A DNA stretch of 33,430 bases from a virus: positions 1-33,430 of the IMG/VR virus record IMGVR_UViG_3300035228_002162, one strand, 5' to 3'. The notes beneath the pieces were generated by a model, which was given only the letters and a program-made list of their open reading frames with translations, had not been told where the DNA came from and searched no databases. Of this stretch, positions 14,522-21,669 are shown piece after piece (positions within the stretch are counted from its first letter, which is position 1; every line of letters starts with the position of its first letter). The translations under genes and the position numbers were made by a program.

Positions 14522-15283
14522 ATGGCTCGCCCTGATATTGAATTCGACAATCCAGAAAAAGAATTAGCCTATGGAACAAAAGTCCTGCTTGAGGCAGGAC
14601 TTTCTCCAGAGGACATTGCAAAAATTCGCGAGAAGCAAAAACCTGGACTGATGCTGGGCAAAGACATGGTGGGCATGCGTCGATATATGGTGCAAGAGCT
14701 GTTAGCTGCAAAACTGAGCAACCGTCAAATCGCAAATGTTCTACAGCTTTCCAAGGAAACTGTTCATGCAGACAGAAGCCATAATCGAGCTCTCTATACG
14801 GAAAAACTTCTCGCTTCCGCAGACGTGCATCGGGCACGTCTGCTTAAAGAGCAAATGGAATTGAAGGATCAGGCTCTTCAAGGTTTTGATGAAAGCAGGC
14901 GCAGAAAGACCACCACCATCCAGGACGGTGATGAAGGTAAGTCAAGCACTTCTATTCGCATTGAAGAAAGTGCTGGTGACCACGGTTTTTTGAATGTCGC
15001 AAAAAACGCCCTGGTGGAGCAGGCCAAGCTTTTAGGGCTGCATGAATTAAAACATGAAGAGAATCAGGACAAAAGTTATAGACAGTTTTTACAAGACTTG
15101 TCTAAGACCATTGACAAAGAAAAGGAAATTAAGCAGGTCGATGACCTGAGAGAAGGGGCTCTACCTGTGGAAGCTGAAGACATTGCAGATCAAGATAGGG
15201 GTATCAGCTTTAAGCAAAGCGAAGAGCCTGACAAAGGTCCAGACGGAAAAGCTTTATCTGATCTTTCGATCAACAACTATTGA
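14522..15283 (+). CDS. HTH DNA-binding protein, possible terminase small subunit
   Basis: The 253-residue protein has a clear helix-turn-helix at about 60-92 (LLAAKLSNRQIANVLQLSKE, then TVHADRSHNRALY). Long charged helices (95-185) and a disordered acidic C-terminus follow. NVAKNALVEQAKLLGLHELK recalls the middle part of phage small terminase subunits. The large terminase is 15 kb away on the other strand, so a regulator is equally possible. The HTH itself is a confident call. Confidence 0.6.
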   Translation: MARPDIEFDNPEKELAYGTKVLLEAGLSPEDIAKIREKQKPGLMLGKDMVGMRRYMVQELLAAKLSNRQIANVLQLSKETVHADRSHNRALYTEKLLASADVHRARLLKEQMELKDQALQGFDESRRRKTTTIQDGDEGKSSTSIRIEESAGDHGFLNVAKNALVEQAKLLGLHELKHEENQDKSYRQFLQDLSKTIDKEKEIKQVDDLREGALPVEAEDIADQDRGISFKQSEEPDKGPDGKALSDLSINNY

Positions 15284-15286
15284 CGA

Positions 15287-15769
15287 ATGTCATTAAGGTT
15301 GTCAAGATACACCTGTCGCTCAAATCTTTTGTCTTCTCAATTCAGCAGTGTTGAAGACTTCCTTCGCAAAGCGAGAGAAGCCAAAACCTCACAGCGCCGT
15401 GAGGTCGAAGAACTCATTGAAGGCCACTTTGATGACCCTCACCTCATTGCAGTACCGCCAAAGCTTGGCGAGTGTTTTCAGGAACTTTCTGAAATGTATG
15501 GCGATGAAGCCTTACGGCAAATTGCATTGTTTGCTCTTGGTAAGTGGTTCGCAATGCACACCAACGTTGTTGACGACTTGATGACACAAGGCAGCCACCA
15601 TGCCGCCTTGTCAACCACGATGGACGCCACTCGCATTAGTCAGTGCATTTCCACTTTGGAAGTGGTTGGCAGCTTTAGTGGTTACGACGACTGGCGTGAA
15701 ATGGTGCGTGTTTTGGCCATTGATGCCGTTCACAATGCCCATGAACATGACGAAACGTCTGACGCCTGA
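15287..15769 (+). CDS. Hypothetical helical protein
   Basis: The 160-residue protein begins MSLRLSRYTCRSNLLSSQFS and is then helical, e.g. VEDFLRKAREAKTSQRREVE and DEALRQIALFALGKWFAMHT. It contains a His-rich stretch near the C-terminus (DAVHNAHEHDETSDA). It starts 3 bases after the HTH gene stop and probably shares its transcript. Repeats at 15776-15816 follow at once. Family unknown. Confidence 0.68.
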   Translation: MSLRLSRYTCRSNLLSSQFSSVEDFLRKAREAKTSQRREVEELIEGHFDDPHLIAVPPKLGECFQELSEMYGDEALRQIALFALGKWFAMHTNVVDDLMTQGSHHAALSTTMDATRISQCISTLEVVGSFSGYDDWREMVRVLAIDAVHNAHEHDETSDA

Positions 15770-15775
15770 CAAGAT

Positions 15776-15816
15776 CCGGCTGGCTTTATATTGAGTCCGG
15801 CTGACTTTGTATGTCA
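15776..15816 (+). repeat. Two CCGGCT direct repeats
   Basis: TCCGGCTGGCTTTATATTGA (from 15775) and TCCGGCTGACTTTGTATGTC (from 15796) repeat with 21-bp spacing. The core is shared with the four 23-bp repeats at 22541-22632. Confidence 0.7.
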
Positions 15817-15849
15817 AGCATCTTTAGTCTATTTGTTCTTTTTGTTACA

Positions 15850-15878
15850 TATCATTTGATACACATCATTTGATACAC
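15850..15878 (+). repeat. Tandem 14-bp repeat carrying a dyad operator-like site
   Basis: ATCATTTGATACAC occurs twice back to back (15851-15864 and 15865-15878). The core TATCA-TT-TGATA is an inverted repeat. CATTTGATACAC recurs at 22947-22958 and a near-complete dyad at 25559-25574. It lies 23 bases before the start at 15901. Confidence 0.65.
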
Positions 15879-15900
15879 AACCCTTTACTACGGTCGATTG

Positions 15901-16329
15901 ATGATTGACACAGGCAAGCCAGCTCCAGCTCCAGTTGCAATTTGCATCCCTCCAGTATTGGCGAAGGAGGCAGAGCGCATGGCATCAGAAGACCTCCATC
16001 CAGTTTGGACAAAATGTTACAAAAAAGGCAGACATTTTTTTGTAACAACGAACAGTCTTGATGACTTGTCTGAAATTGCGGATTTTGCTCGCGTCGAGCT
16101 TGAAGAGCCTTCGGCACCATTATCAAAGGTAAGACGGGCGGCTTGTCAAGCTCTTCTTAGCAGAACGCATCGTTTTGTTGTTTTGGAACCATTAGGTGAT
16201 GTTCATTGCATTGCCGTGAAATGGCGAGATGAACCGCTGCGAGCAATGAAGCACGCTTCGCGTCTGGTGAAACAGTTGCGAGATCAAGCTAGCTTTTTGA
16301 ATGTGACGATCTTACGCCGTCACTATTAA
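15901..16329 (+). CDS. Hypothetical protein
   Basis: ATG 15901 gives 142 residues: MIDTGKPAPAPVAICIPPVL, then AKEAERMASEDLHPVWTKCY and KKGRHFFVTTNSLDDLSEIA. The C-terminal half is basic with LSRTHRFVVLEPLGDVHCIA and a helix ending VTILRRHY. It appears alpha/beta and soluble. It follows two sets of operator-like repeats, so its expression may be regulated together with whatever lies beyond the similar repeats at 22541-22958. No family recognised. Confidence 0.68.
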   Translation: MIDTGKPAPAPVAICIPPVLAKEAERMASEDLHPVWTKCYKKGRHFFVTTNSLDDLSEIADFARVELEEPSAPLSKVRRAACQALLSRTHRFVVLEPLGDVHCIAVKWRDEPLRAMKHASRLVKQLRDQASFLNVTILRRHY

Positions 16330-16339
16330 ACCACAGAAT

Positions 16340-16513
16340 TCACTCAACAGCTTCATTGGCGTCACTTTTACGCTGTTGACAACGCTTGCGAATTTTTGCG
16401 GCACGCTTTTCGGCTTCCTTGATGAGCTTGCGAGCTTTTTTGGTATCGACAAGGATGTCCGCTTTGGTCATTAATTCCGCCAGCTTCCTGACGTGATGTT
16501 GCAAGCTTTTCAT
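16340..16513 (-). CDS. Small basic helical protein
   Basis: The 57-residue frame on the minus strand begins MKSLQHHVRKLAELMTKADI, then LVDTKKARKLIKEAEKRAAK and a basic run up to KSDANEAVE. It reads as one or two basic amphipathic helices. It is convergent with the gene at 15901, ten bases apart. The TATATATA directly before its ATG could act as a -10. It would be the only leftward gene in this region, so it could also be chance. Confidence 0.5.
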   Translation of the reverse strand: MKSLQHHVRKLAELMTKADILVDTKKARKLIKEAEKRAAKIRKRCQQRKSDANEAVE

Positions 16514-16545
16514 ATATATACCGTTTTTTTTATTGTGCCATAAAA

Positions 16546-16573
16546 AAAAGAGAGCCGTGCCAGGCTCTCTTTT
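16546..16573. terminator. Bidirectional intrinsic terminator
   Basis: AAAAGAGAGCC (16546-16556) pairs with GGCTCTCTTTT (16563-16573), with an A run on the left and T run on the right, so it can work on either strand. Confidence 0.7.
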
Positions 16574-16790
16574 TAATGTTTGTGAGCCTCCGATGAACCC
16601 TTTTCATCGTGCATGCGATGGGGAGAGCAGCCTCTTATGGTCCATGACGACCATCGTTGTCCCTCGCATTACTCAAGGAGCTGCTTGAAAACAACCTCCT
16701 CTCCAGGTCCGCTCAGCCTCGCGGCATTGTTGCAATAACAATGGGCATTTGATAATGTGCCAGAGCCGACTCACTTCAAGAGCATACACC
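16574..16790 (+). other. Noncoding stretch with two small hairpins
   Basis: No convincing gene is seen. CATCG (16605-16609) pairs with CGATG (16616-16620), and ATGGTC (16637-16642) with GACCAT (16649-16654). It may be the leader of the membrane protein gene at 16791. Confidence 0.35.
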
Positions 16791-16985
16791 ATGACCACCT
16801 CCCCGACAATCTTCCTGGTGGGAAGTTTGTCTGTGATTGCAACTCTTTTCGTTCTATTGATTCCATCCAAAGTCATGCCTGATCAGAAAGCGTATGAACG
16901 CTGCATTGAGCTGCATCCAGATCGGTATTGCCGCATCGCGAACGGTTTCTACGTTGAACCTTTGCAAAAATCTCTTGACAGGTAG
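16791..16985 (+). CDS. Small membrane protein with C-terminal Cys pair
   Basis: ATG 16791 gives 64 residues. MTTSPTIFLVGSLSVIATLF continues VLLIPSKV, one membrane span (about 7-27). A short outer part follows with two Cys in YERCIELHPDRYCRIANGFY. The same plan, one span then a Cys pair about 10 residues apart, is found in the gene at 23572. The Cys pair could form a disulfide or bind metal. Function unknown. Confidence 0.65.
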   Translation: MTTSPTIFLVGSLSVIATLFVLLIPSKVMPDQKAYERCIELHPDRYCRIANGFYVEPLQKSLDR

Positions 16986-17024
16986 GCCCTGATCCGCAAC
17001 AATTGACGGCATGTCAGAGATGGC

Positions 17025-17432
17025 ATGCAAATTTCTTCTTTTTTCGGCATGACTAAAACGCATTTCCGAGTGACGCGACGGGCCGCTGATGCCCTGGGCG
17101 TCATTCTCCTCGACACTTTGCAGCATTGCGTACTGATCCGTACCTCAAAAGGGCCACGGTTCATGGGGCGATCAAAATTTGATGAATGGGAAGTCTCCCA
17201 GCGTCGTGAACGTTCGTTGAATTGTGAAATCACGGCAAAAGGAACCAATACGTGGTACGTGGAAGATTTGTTTACCAAGAGCGGTAGTCAAACAGTCACT
17301 CTCACTGGCGCCTACTCATCGGGGGTAGAGGGTCGGTGGCAATGCACCTGTATGGATAGCCATTTCATGGTGGAACATGGTTTAACTCCGTGCTGTAAGC
17401 ACATCCTGGCTGTTAAGGAGTCTTTGGTATGA
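17025..17432 (+). CDS. SWIM zinc-finger protein
   Basis: The 135-residue protein (an ATG at 17049 is an alternative start) ends with a SWIM-type zinc site. Cys107-x-Cys109 in WQCTCMDSHF is followed 14 residues later by Cys124-x-His126 in TPCCKHILAV, i.e. CxC...CxH. SWIM domains bind DNA or proteins in recombination and ubiquitin-related systems. The N-terminal 100 residues carry basic and beta-like segments (RFMGRSKFDEWEVSQRRERS). Its stop overlaps the next start (ATGA). The zinc motif is clear; the role is not. Confidence 0.72.
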   Translation: MQISSFFGMTKTHFRVTRRAADALGVILLDTLQHCVLIRTSKGPRFMGRSKFDEWEVSQRRERSLNCEITAKGTNTWYVEDLFTKSGSQTVTLTGAYSSGVEGRWQCTCMDSHFMVEHGLTPCCKHILAVKESLV

Positions 17433-17722
17433 GCAACAAATTCACAAGAAAAGCAGGAGCGTTTGATCGTTTCAATTCTTTTCAAGTTGATGGAGAGGGC
17501 CATCGAGTGCTGTCTCGTGATCCAGCGACGAGGCATGACGAGATTCGGGATATATATGCACGCAACGATGCTGCCAACAGGAATCGTGTGATACGCATGG
17601 AACGTGAATTGGTTCGTCAACAAATGCATAAAGAACAACAGCTTGTTCGGGTGGCTTTAAAAGCTGAGTACAAACGCATGATTAAGGAGGCGACGGAGCA
17701 AGGCTTTTTGTCTAACGACTAG
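17429..17722 (+). CDS. Hypothetical charged helical protein
   Basis: The 97-residue protein begins MSNKFTRKAGAFDRFNSFQV and is dominated by charged helix: AANRNRVIRMERELVRQQMH then KEQQLVRVALKAEYKRMIKE. It is translated with the SWIM gene through ATGA. Partnering with that protein is plausible. It is followed by three and a half tandem 9-bp repeats. Confidence 0.7.
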   Translation: MSNKFTRKAGAFDRFNSFQVDGEGHRVLSRDPATRHDEIRDIYARNDAANRNRVIRMERELVRQQMHKEQQLVRVALKAEYKRMIKEATEQGFLSND

Positions 17723-17731
17723 ATCACCTCC

Positions 17732-17762
17732 TCCGAAGCGTCCGAAGCGTCCGAAGCGTCCG
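17732..17762 (+). repeat. Tandem 9-bp repeat
   Basis: TCCGAAGCG occurs at 17732, 17741 and 17750, with a partial fourth copy (TCCGG) at 17759. It lies in the 65-base gap between two small genes. Confidence 0.85.
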
Positions 17763-17787
17763 GCAGCAAGGATTTTCTTTTTAAACA

Positions 17788-17952
17788 ATGAAAAACAAAC
17801 TCACAGTCACAATTCCTAAAGTCATCTGGTCAGGGGATCGAGAGCATTACAAGCAGTGGTGCTGGGACACTTACGGCAGGTATTTGAAGGACCGCAACGG
17901 TTCAGATCAAGAGTTTGCCGTTGAGTTGAATATCAAGTTTGCCAGGTGGTAA
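17788..17952 (+). CDS. Small hypothetical protein
   Basis: The 54-residue frame begins MKNKLTVTIPKVIWSGDREH, then YKQWCWDTYGRYLKDRNGSD and ends QEFAVELNIKFARW. It is soluble, mixed charge and Trp-rich. The preceding leader is pyrimidine-rich (TTTTCTTTTT). Its spacing between neighbours is regular. No family recognised. Confidence 0.55.
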   Translation: MKNKLTVTIPKVIWSGDREHYKQWCWDTYGRYLKDRNGSDQEFAVELNIKFARW

Positions 17953-17995
17953 AAGCAGTCACCCAGGAAACTGTTACAGCTTTGTCAGGAAAATC

Positions 17996-18025
17996 TTGAC
18001 AGAGCTTCTTCCCCTCCTGTACCTT
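17996..18025 (+). promoter_or_regulatory. Sigma70-like promoter candidate before AAA+ gene
   Basis: TTGACA (17996-18001) is followed 18 bases later by TACCTT (18020-18025), about 50 bases before the ATG at 18078. It is the best host-type -35 in this part of the window. Confidence 0.45.
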
Positions 18026-18077
18026 TATTGGTGTCGAAGGTCAGCGATGGCCGCGACGGTTTCTTTTCTGCAATCTC

Positions 18078-19337
18078 ATGACAGTCTCTAATTTTCCCCA
18101 CATCCAAAACCTTCTGACCGAGGCACTGGCTTCCCGTAATGACAAAGGCGACATGCCTGATGGCTCTGGCCAAATAACAAGCATGAGCGGCGAACTGCGG
18201 ACTGCAGCTCGCAGACTCGCCAAGGAACTGGGCTTTGATAGCGCCACTGTCAGCAGCAGCGTCCTCAAAAGCCTCCTCGCTTGCGGCGCCCAGCACGGCC
18301 CTTCCATGATGGTTGAGCGTTACGCACAAGGCTTTAGTGGTGTCGAAGAAGTTGTCGAAGAGGCTCCTCAAAGACCTCTTGCTGTTCTGCCAGAGCGTGA
18401 AGTTGATCAGCCTTTAGTTCAAGCCGTTGTTCCTGCAGGCAAACAAGCCGTCATTCAACAGATGCAAGAGCTAATGGCTCAGGCCCTGGCCCCTGACAAC
18501 ACTGCCTCTGGTATCACTGAAAAGGAAGTGATTGCCCTAATCGAAACCTACGCTCACAAGCCTGCCGAAAAGCACATCATCGTCTCCTTGCCCACTGGCA
18601 AGCGTGATATGGGTGAGAAGCTGGTTCATGAGCAGTTTGATTCAGTACTCAAGGCTGTTGCCGCTGATGTGGCTGTCATGCTCGTCGGTCCTGCTGGTTC
18701 TGGCAAAACCACCCTCTGTGAGCAGGTGGCTGAGGCCCTCAACCTTCGTTTCTATTTCACTGGCGCTGTTGCGTCTGAGTACAAACTGTCCGGCTTTGTC
18801 GATGCTCAGGGTCGAGTGGTTTCCACTGCTTTCCGGGATGCATACACCAATGGTGGTTTGTTCCTGTTCGATGAGGTGGACGCCTCCATGCCCCAGGCAA
18901 TCATGGCTTTCAATGCTGCTCTGTCAAACGGCCACTGCGACTTCCCTGGCGACATCGAACCTACCAAGCGCCACCCTGATTTCAGAGTGATCGCTGCAGC
19001 CAATACGTTTGGTCGTGGTGCTGATCGTCAATATGTCGGTCGCAACCAACTCGATGCAGCTTCATTAGACCGCTTCGTTGTTGTCAACATGGACTACGAC
19101 AACGTCCTAGAGCGAGCCCTGGCTGGTAACCGCGACTGGACCAAGCGTGTGCAGCGCATCCGTCGCGAGATCCAGAAGCAGCAGATTCGTCACATCGTCA
19201 GCCCTCGCGCCTCCATACAAGGTGCCAAGTTGCTCGCTGTTGGCTTCTCGATCGATGAGGTGCTGGATGCGACTGTCTGGAAGGGCTTGGACGCAGATAC
19301 CAAAAGCCGCATCATCTCGGCAACTGCTGCGACATAA
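18078..19337 (+). CDS. MoxR/CobS-like AAA+ ATPase
   Basis: The 419-residue protein has a helical N-terminal region (1-160), then an AAA_5-type ATPase. It has Walker A GPAGSGKT (204-211), Walker B LFLFDEVDAS (Asp265, Glu266), sensor-1 Asn309 in AAANTFG and a likely Arg finger Arg332 in AASLDRF. MoxR and CobS-type ATPases remodel a partner that carries a VWA domain. The gene at 19448 is such a partner candidate. Genes of this kind are often annotated cobS in cyanophages, but a role in cobalamin synthesis is not shown. A hairpin region separates it from the partner. Confidence 0.85.
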   Translation: MTVSNFPHIQNLLTEALASRNDKGDMPDGSGQITSMSGELRTAARRLAKELGFDSATVSSSVLKSLLACGAQHGPSMMVERYAQGFSGVEEVVEEAPQRPLAVLPEREVDQPLVQAVVPAGKQAVIQQMQELMAQALAPDNTASGITEKEVIALIETYAHKPAEKHIIVSLPTGKRDMGEKLVHEQFDSVLKAVAADVAVMLVGPAGSGKTTLCEQVAEALNLRFYFTGAVASEYKLSGFVDAQGRVVSTAFRDAYTNGGLFLFDEVDASMPQAIMAFNAALSNGHCDFPGDIEPTKRHPDFRVIAAANTFGRGADRQYVGRNQLDAASLDRFVVVNMDYDNVLERALAGNRDWTKRVQRIRREIQKQQIRHIVSPRASIQGAKLLAVGFSIDEVLDATVWKGLDADTKSRIISATAAT

Positions 19338-19339
19338 AC

Positions 19340-19392
19340 CGATATATATATCGATTCAAGAAAGGGCCTTGCCAAATCAGCAAGGCCCGTTT
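19340..19392 (+). terminator. Palindrome plus terminator-like hairpin
   Basis: CGATATATATATCG (19340-19353) is a perfect palindrome. GGGCCTTGC (19364-19372) then pairs with GCAAGGCCC (19380-19388), followed by GTTTACCTTT. The T tract is imperfect, so read-through to the partner gene is likely. Confidence 0.55.
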
Positions 19393-19447
19393 ACCTTTGC
19401 ATTGTTCCTGGAGACAGGACAACGCTTCTCTTTTTTTGTTTTCAACT

Positions 19448-20359
19448 ATGACAATCTCGTATTCCGAGCCCGTTCGTCAACGCATAGAACAATCTGGCGG
19501 CAGCATTATTCATCGCCATTGGTTTGAGGGCCTGATGCAGGTCACAGCCTGGGCTGGTGATTTAAAAGCTGAGCGTTGGTCAATGTGTTCGAGTCACACT
19601 GAAGGTACCCATCGAAAGCGCTTTTCTGGCACTACGAGTTTTCCTGAAGCCGCCAAGCTTGTGAACAAAGGCTGGAAAAAAGGCCGATCTCAGTTGGTCT
19701 CTCAGGTTGAGACCCTTGCTTTTAGGAAAGACCTTGTGTCATCTCCGACGTTTCTGTATGACGTTGCAGGCGCTCGTCCCGAAGTGCCGTTGGCTATAGC
19801 TGGCGATCCCTGCTGCATGTGGGACATCAATCCTGTAATGGAAAGCAAGTCTCCCACCTATCGCCTGTTTATCAATATATCTGCCTCTGCTCGATGGGAG
19901 GCTCGTCAGCTCATGAACTGGGGCGCCTGCATTCTGAGCGTTGTAGACAGCCTGGAGGCTCAGGGGGATTGCAGTATTGAAATCAATGTCTGCCAAGCCA
20001 ATACTGATGGCGATGGGCTTACCAGTGAATTCATTATTCGACTGAAAGATGCTGGTCAACACTTGGATTTTGACGTGATGGCCTTTGCCATTGCTCACCC
20101 TGCCATGCTCAGGCGGGTGATGTTTGGTTGCATGGAGCGAGTGATTGCTGATGATGCAGAAACTCGCATGGGCTCGGGCTATGGCCGCCCTGCCGAGTTG
20201 GATTGCGATGTCCTGGGTGGTGAACTGTACGTTCCAGGAGTTGGCAATTCCGGCATCCCTCAGCATTATTTCGACAGATCTGTTGAATCCTTGTTTCCGC
20301 ATGTGATGGATGGCTTCAAGCGTCTAATGGATGGCCGTCCTTTTGCTCAGCAGTCATGA
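19448..20359 (+). CDS. VWA-like partner protein (DUF7192/CobT-like) of the AAA+ ATPase
   Basis: ATG 19448, after a pyrimidine-rich leader (CTTCTCTTTTTTTG), gives 303 residues. RLFINISASARWEARQLMNW contains NxSxS (143-147), which looks like a VWA metal-site DxSxS with Asp replaced by Asn. It is followed by the helix/strand order of that fold (SVVDSLEAQGDCSIEINVCQ). The N-terminal half has no known motif. Pairing with the AAA+ gene resembles CobS-CobT and MoxR-VWA systems. The stop overlaps the HicA-like gene (ATGA). Family call is moderate; the function is inferred. Confidence 0.62.
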   Translation: MTISYSEPVRQRIEQSGGSIIHRHWFEGLMQVTAWAGDLKAERWSMCSSHTEGTHRKRFSGTTSFPEAAKLVNKGWKKGRSQLVSQVETLAFRKDLVSSPTFLYDVAGARPEVPLAIAGDPCCMWDINPVMESKSPTYRLFINISASARWEARQLMNWGACILSVVDSLEAQGDCSIEINVCQANTDGDGLTSEFIIRLKDAGQHLDFDVMAFAIAHPAMLRRVMFGCMERVIADDAETRMGSGYGRPAELDCDVLGGELYVPGVGNSGIPQHYFDRSVESLFPHVMDGFKRLMDGRPFAQQS

Positions 20360-20559
20360 GTAAAAACAGAATTCAGCAAAAAGCGAAAGCCGCCATCGCG
20401 GTGGCTCATCGCTATGGCTTTTGCTTGGTCAGGCATAAGCATCATCTCGTGTTCAGGCATCCTTCTGGCGTCCAGTCCGTCACTTCTCTCACGACTAGCG
20501 ACAGAAGGTCTTTGAAAAACTTTGAACACGATCTTCGTCGAAAGCTTGACAGCCTCTGA
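20356..20559 (+). CDS. HicA-like small protein
   Basis: The 67-residue basic protein reads MSKNRIQQKAKAAIAVAHRY, then GFCLVRHKHHLVFRHPSGVQ and a C-terminal helix (SLTTSDRRSLKNFEHDLRRK). A GF-x-RHKHH-x-FRHP pattern with a nearby Ser/Thr strand fits the HicA/YcfA double-strand-RNA-binding fold, whose conserved His is usual in mRNA-cutting toxins. No HicB-like antitoxin follows. It is translationally coupled to the VWA-like gene. Whether it cuts RNA is unknown. Confidence 0.68.
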   Translation: MSKNRIQQKAKAAIAVAHRYGFCLVRHKHHLVFRHPSGVQSVTSLTTSDRRSLKNFEHDLRRKLDSL

Positions 20560-20621
20560 CATCTGCATATATATTGCTTTTTGTGGGTCGCGATGTCCCA
20601 CTCCCTTTCTGGTTCAAACTC

Positions 20622-20801
20622 ATGACACAAACAACTCTCCATCAATATCAAGTCATTCGTCTCCATGATGATGGCGAAGGATTCGATGTGCTGACTTCTT
20701 ATCGCACTTATGAATCGGCTGACGCCTCTCTGGATCGTTGGTGCAATCGTTTTCAGAACGCTTGGATCGAGATCAACAAAGGCACTTTGAGGTTCGGATG
20801 A
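20622..20801 (+). CDS. Small hypothetical protein
   Basis: ATG 20622 (leader ACTCCCTTTCTGG) gives 59 residues: MTQTTLHQYQVIRLHDDGEG, then FDVLTSYRTYESADASLDRW and a strand-rich end (NAWIEINKGTLRFG). It is soluble and acidic, possibly a small alpha/beta fold. Its stop overlaps the next start (ATGA). No family recognised. Confidence 0.65.
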   Translation: MTQTTLHQYQVIRLHDDGEGFDVLTSYRTYESADASLDRWCNRFQNAWIEINKGTLRFG

Positions 20802-21079
20802 AAGGCTTCAAATTTCCCGTCACCTATGCAGACCTTGATGCTGCGCCATGGTGTGCTCGCTACAAGCGTCTCACCCGTGACTCCGCATCAGGCTGGAGCG
20901 TTGGCACTTTCATTTACGTGGGATGGGAATGGCTCCCGCATAATCCCACAGGCCAACTCGCTGAAATCCACGGTGACACCCTTTCCGAAGCTTTGCTCAA
21001 TCTTCGCGAACTTTGGGATAACTACATGCATCCACCTCTAACAACAGACAATGACCGAAGCCCGTCAAGTATTGATTGA
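20798..21079 (+). CDS. Hypothetical protein
   Basis: ATG 20798 overlaps the previous stop and gives 93 residues: MKGFKFPVTYADLDAAPWCA, then SGWSVGTFIYVGWEWLPHNP and a helix (HGDTLSEALLNLRELWDNYM). It is aromatic-rich and soluble. It overlaps the next gene by 29 bases. Function unknown. Confidence 0.65.
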   Translation: MKGFKFPVTYADLDAAPWCARYKRLTRDSASGWSVGTFIYVGWEWLPHNPTGQLAEIHGDTLSEALLNLRELWDNYMHPPLTTDNDRSPSSID

Positions 21080-21236
21080 AGCCGTGTCAAAAAAAGGCAC
21101 CGCTCGCATTGGCCTCAAGCCCGTTTCCGCAATCATCGAACAAGATCAAGATCAGCGCTGTTTTGTTGTTTTCCCGCAACTCAATCAATGTCGTTGGATT
21201 CTTAAAACAAGTGACCCCAATTTTCGCATTCTCTAA
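21051..21236 (+). CDS. Small hypothetical protein
   Basis: The 61-residue product begins MTEARQVLIEAVSKKGTARI, then GLKPVSAIIEQDQDQRCFVV and ends LKTSDPNFRIL. Beta-strand-like stretches dominate. Its TAA stop overlaps the next ATG (TAATG at 21234-21238), so translation is probably coupled. No family recognised. Confidence 0.6.
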   Translation: MTEARQVLIEAVSKKGTARIGLKPVSAIIEQDQDQRCFVVFPQLNQCRWILKTSDPNFRIL

Positions 21237-21361
21237 TGTCCATCAATCCAAATTTCGCTATTGAATTGACTCTCAGGCAATTAATGGCAAAACATGGAAT
21301 TTCTCGCTCTCGTGCGATCCTGCTTTACCTCAAGCAACTCAAGGAAACTCCTTTACTCTGA
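21236..21361 (+). CDS. Very small HTH-like protein
   Basis: The 41-residue frame reads MSINPNFAIELTLRQLMAKH, then GISRSRAILLYLKQLKETPL. The order helix, GISRSRAI, helix resembles a minimal helix-turn-helix or recognition helix. It is packed between coupled neighbours (TAATG start, 5-base gap to the next ATG), which supports it as a gene. DNA binding is only a guess from the pattern. Confidence 0.5.
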   Translation: MSINPNFAIELTLRQLMAKHGISRSRAILLYLKQLKETPLL

Positions 21362-21366
21362 TTCTG

Positions 21367-21669
21367 ATGCATTACGTCACTCACTATCAAGACAACGGCC
21401 CTTACTTTTCTCCAACGAGAGATAGGTGGGAAATCCATTGCTTTCGTGATTTGTTATTCCATGTTCGTCGATGCATGGAAGATCATGATGATTACGTTGC
21501 TGTTTATCAAGGCGACAGATGTGCAGCAATCTGGAGCCGTGAGTCTGACATCCAAAGCGATGGCGAAGGTGGTATGGAATCTGCTGGCGAATGGTACGAA
21601 ATGCACCGACCAGGCAGCCTCAGCCCTGGGCTGTGGAACATAATGGAGAAAAGGTGTCGTGTCGGGTGA
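21367..21669 (+). CDS. Hypothetical protein
   Basis: The 100-residue protein begins MHYVTHYQDNGPYFSPTRDR, then WEIHCFRDLLFHVRRCMEDH and AVYQGDRCAAIWSRESDIQS. It is rich in His, Trp and Cys but has no clear metal motif. The stop overlaps the oxygenase-like gene start (GTGA). No family recognised. Confidence 0.65.
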   Translation: MHYVTHYQDNGPYFSPTRDRWEIHCFRDLLFHVRRCMEDHDDYVAVYQGDRCAAIWSRESDIQSDGEGGMESAGEWYEMHRPGSLSPGLWNIMEKRCRVG

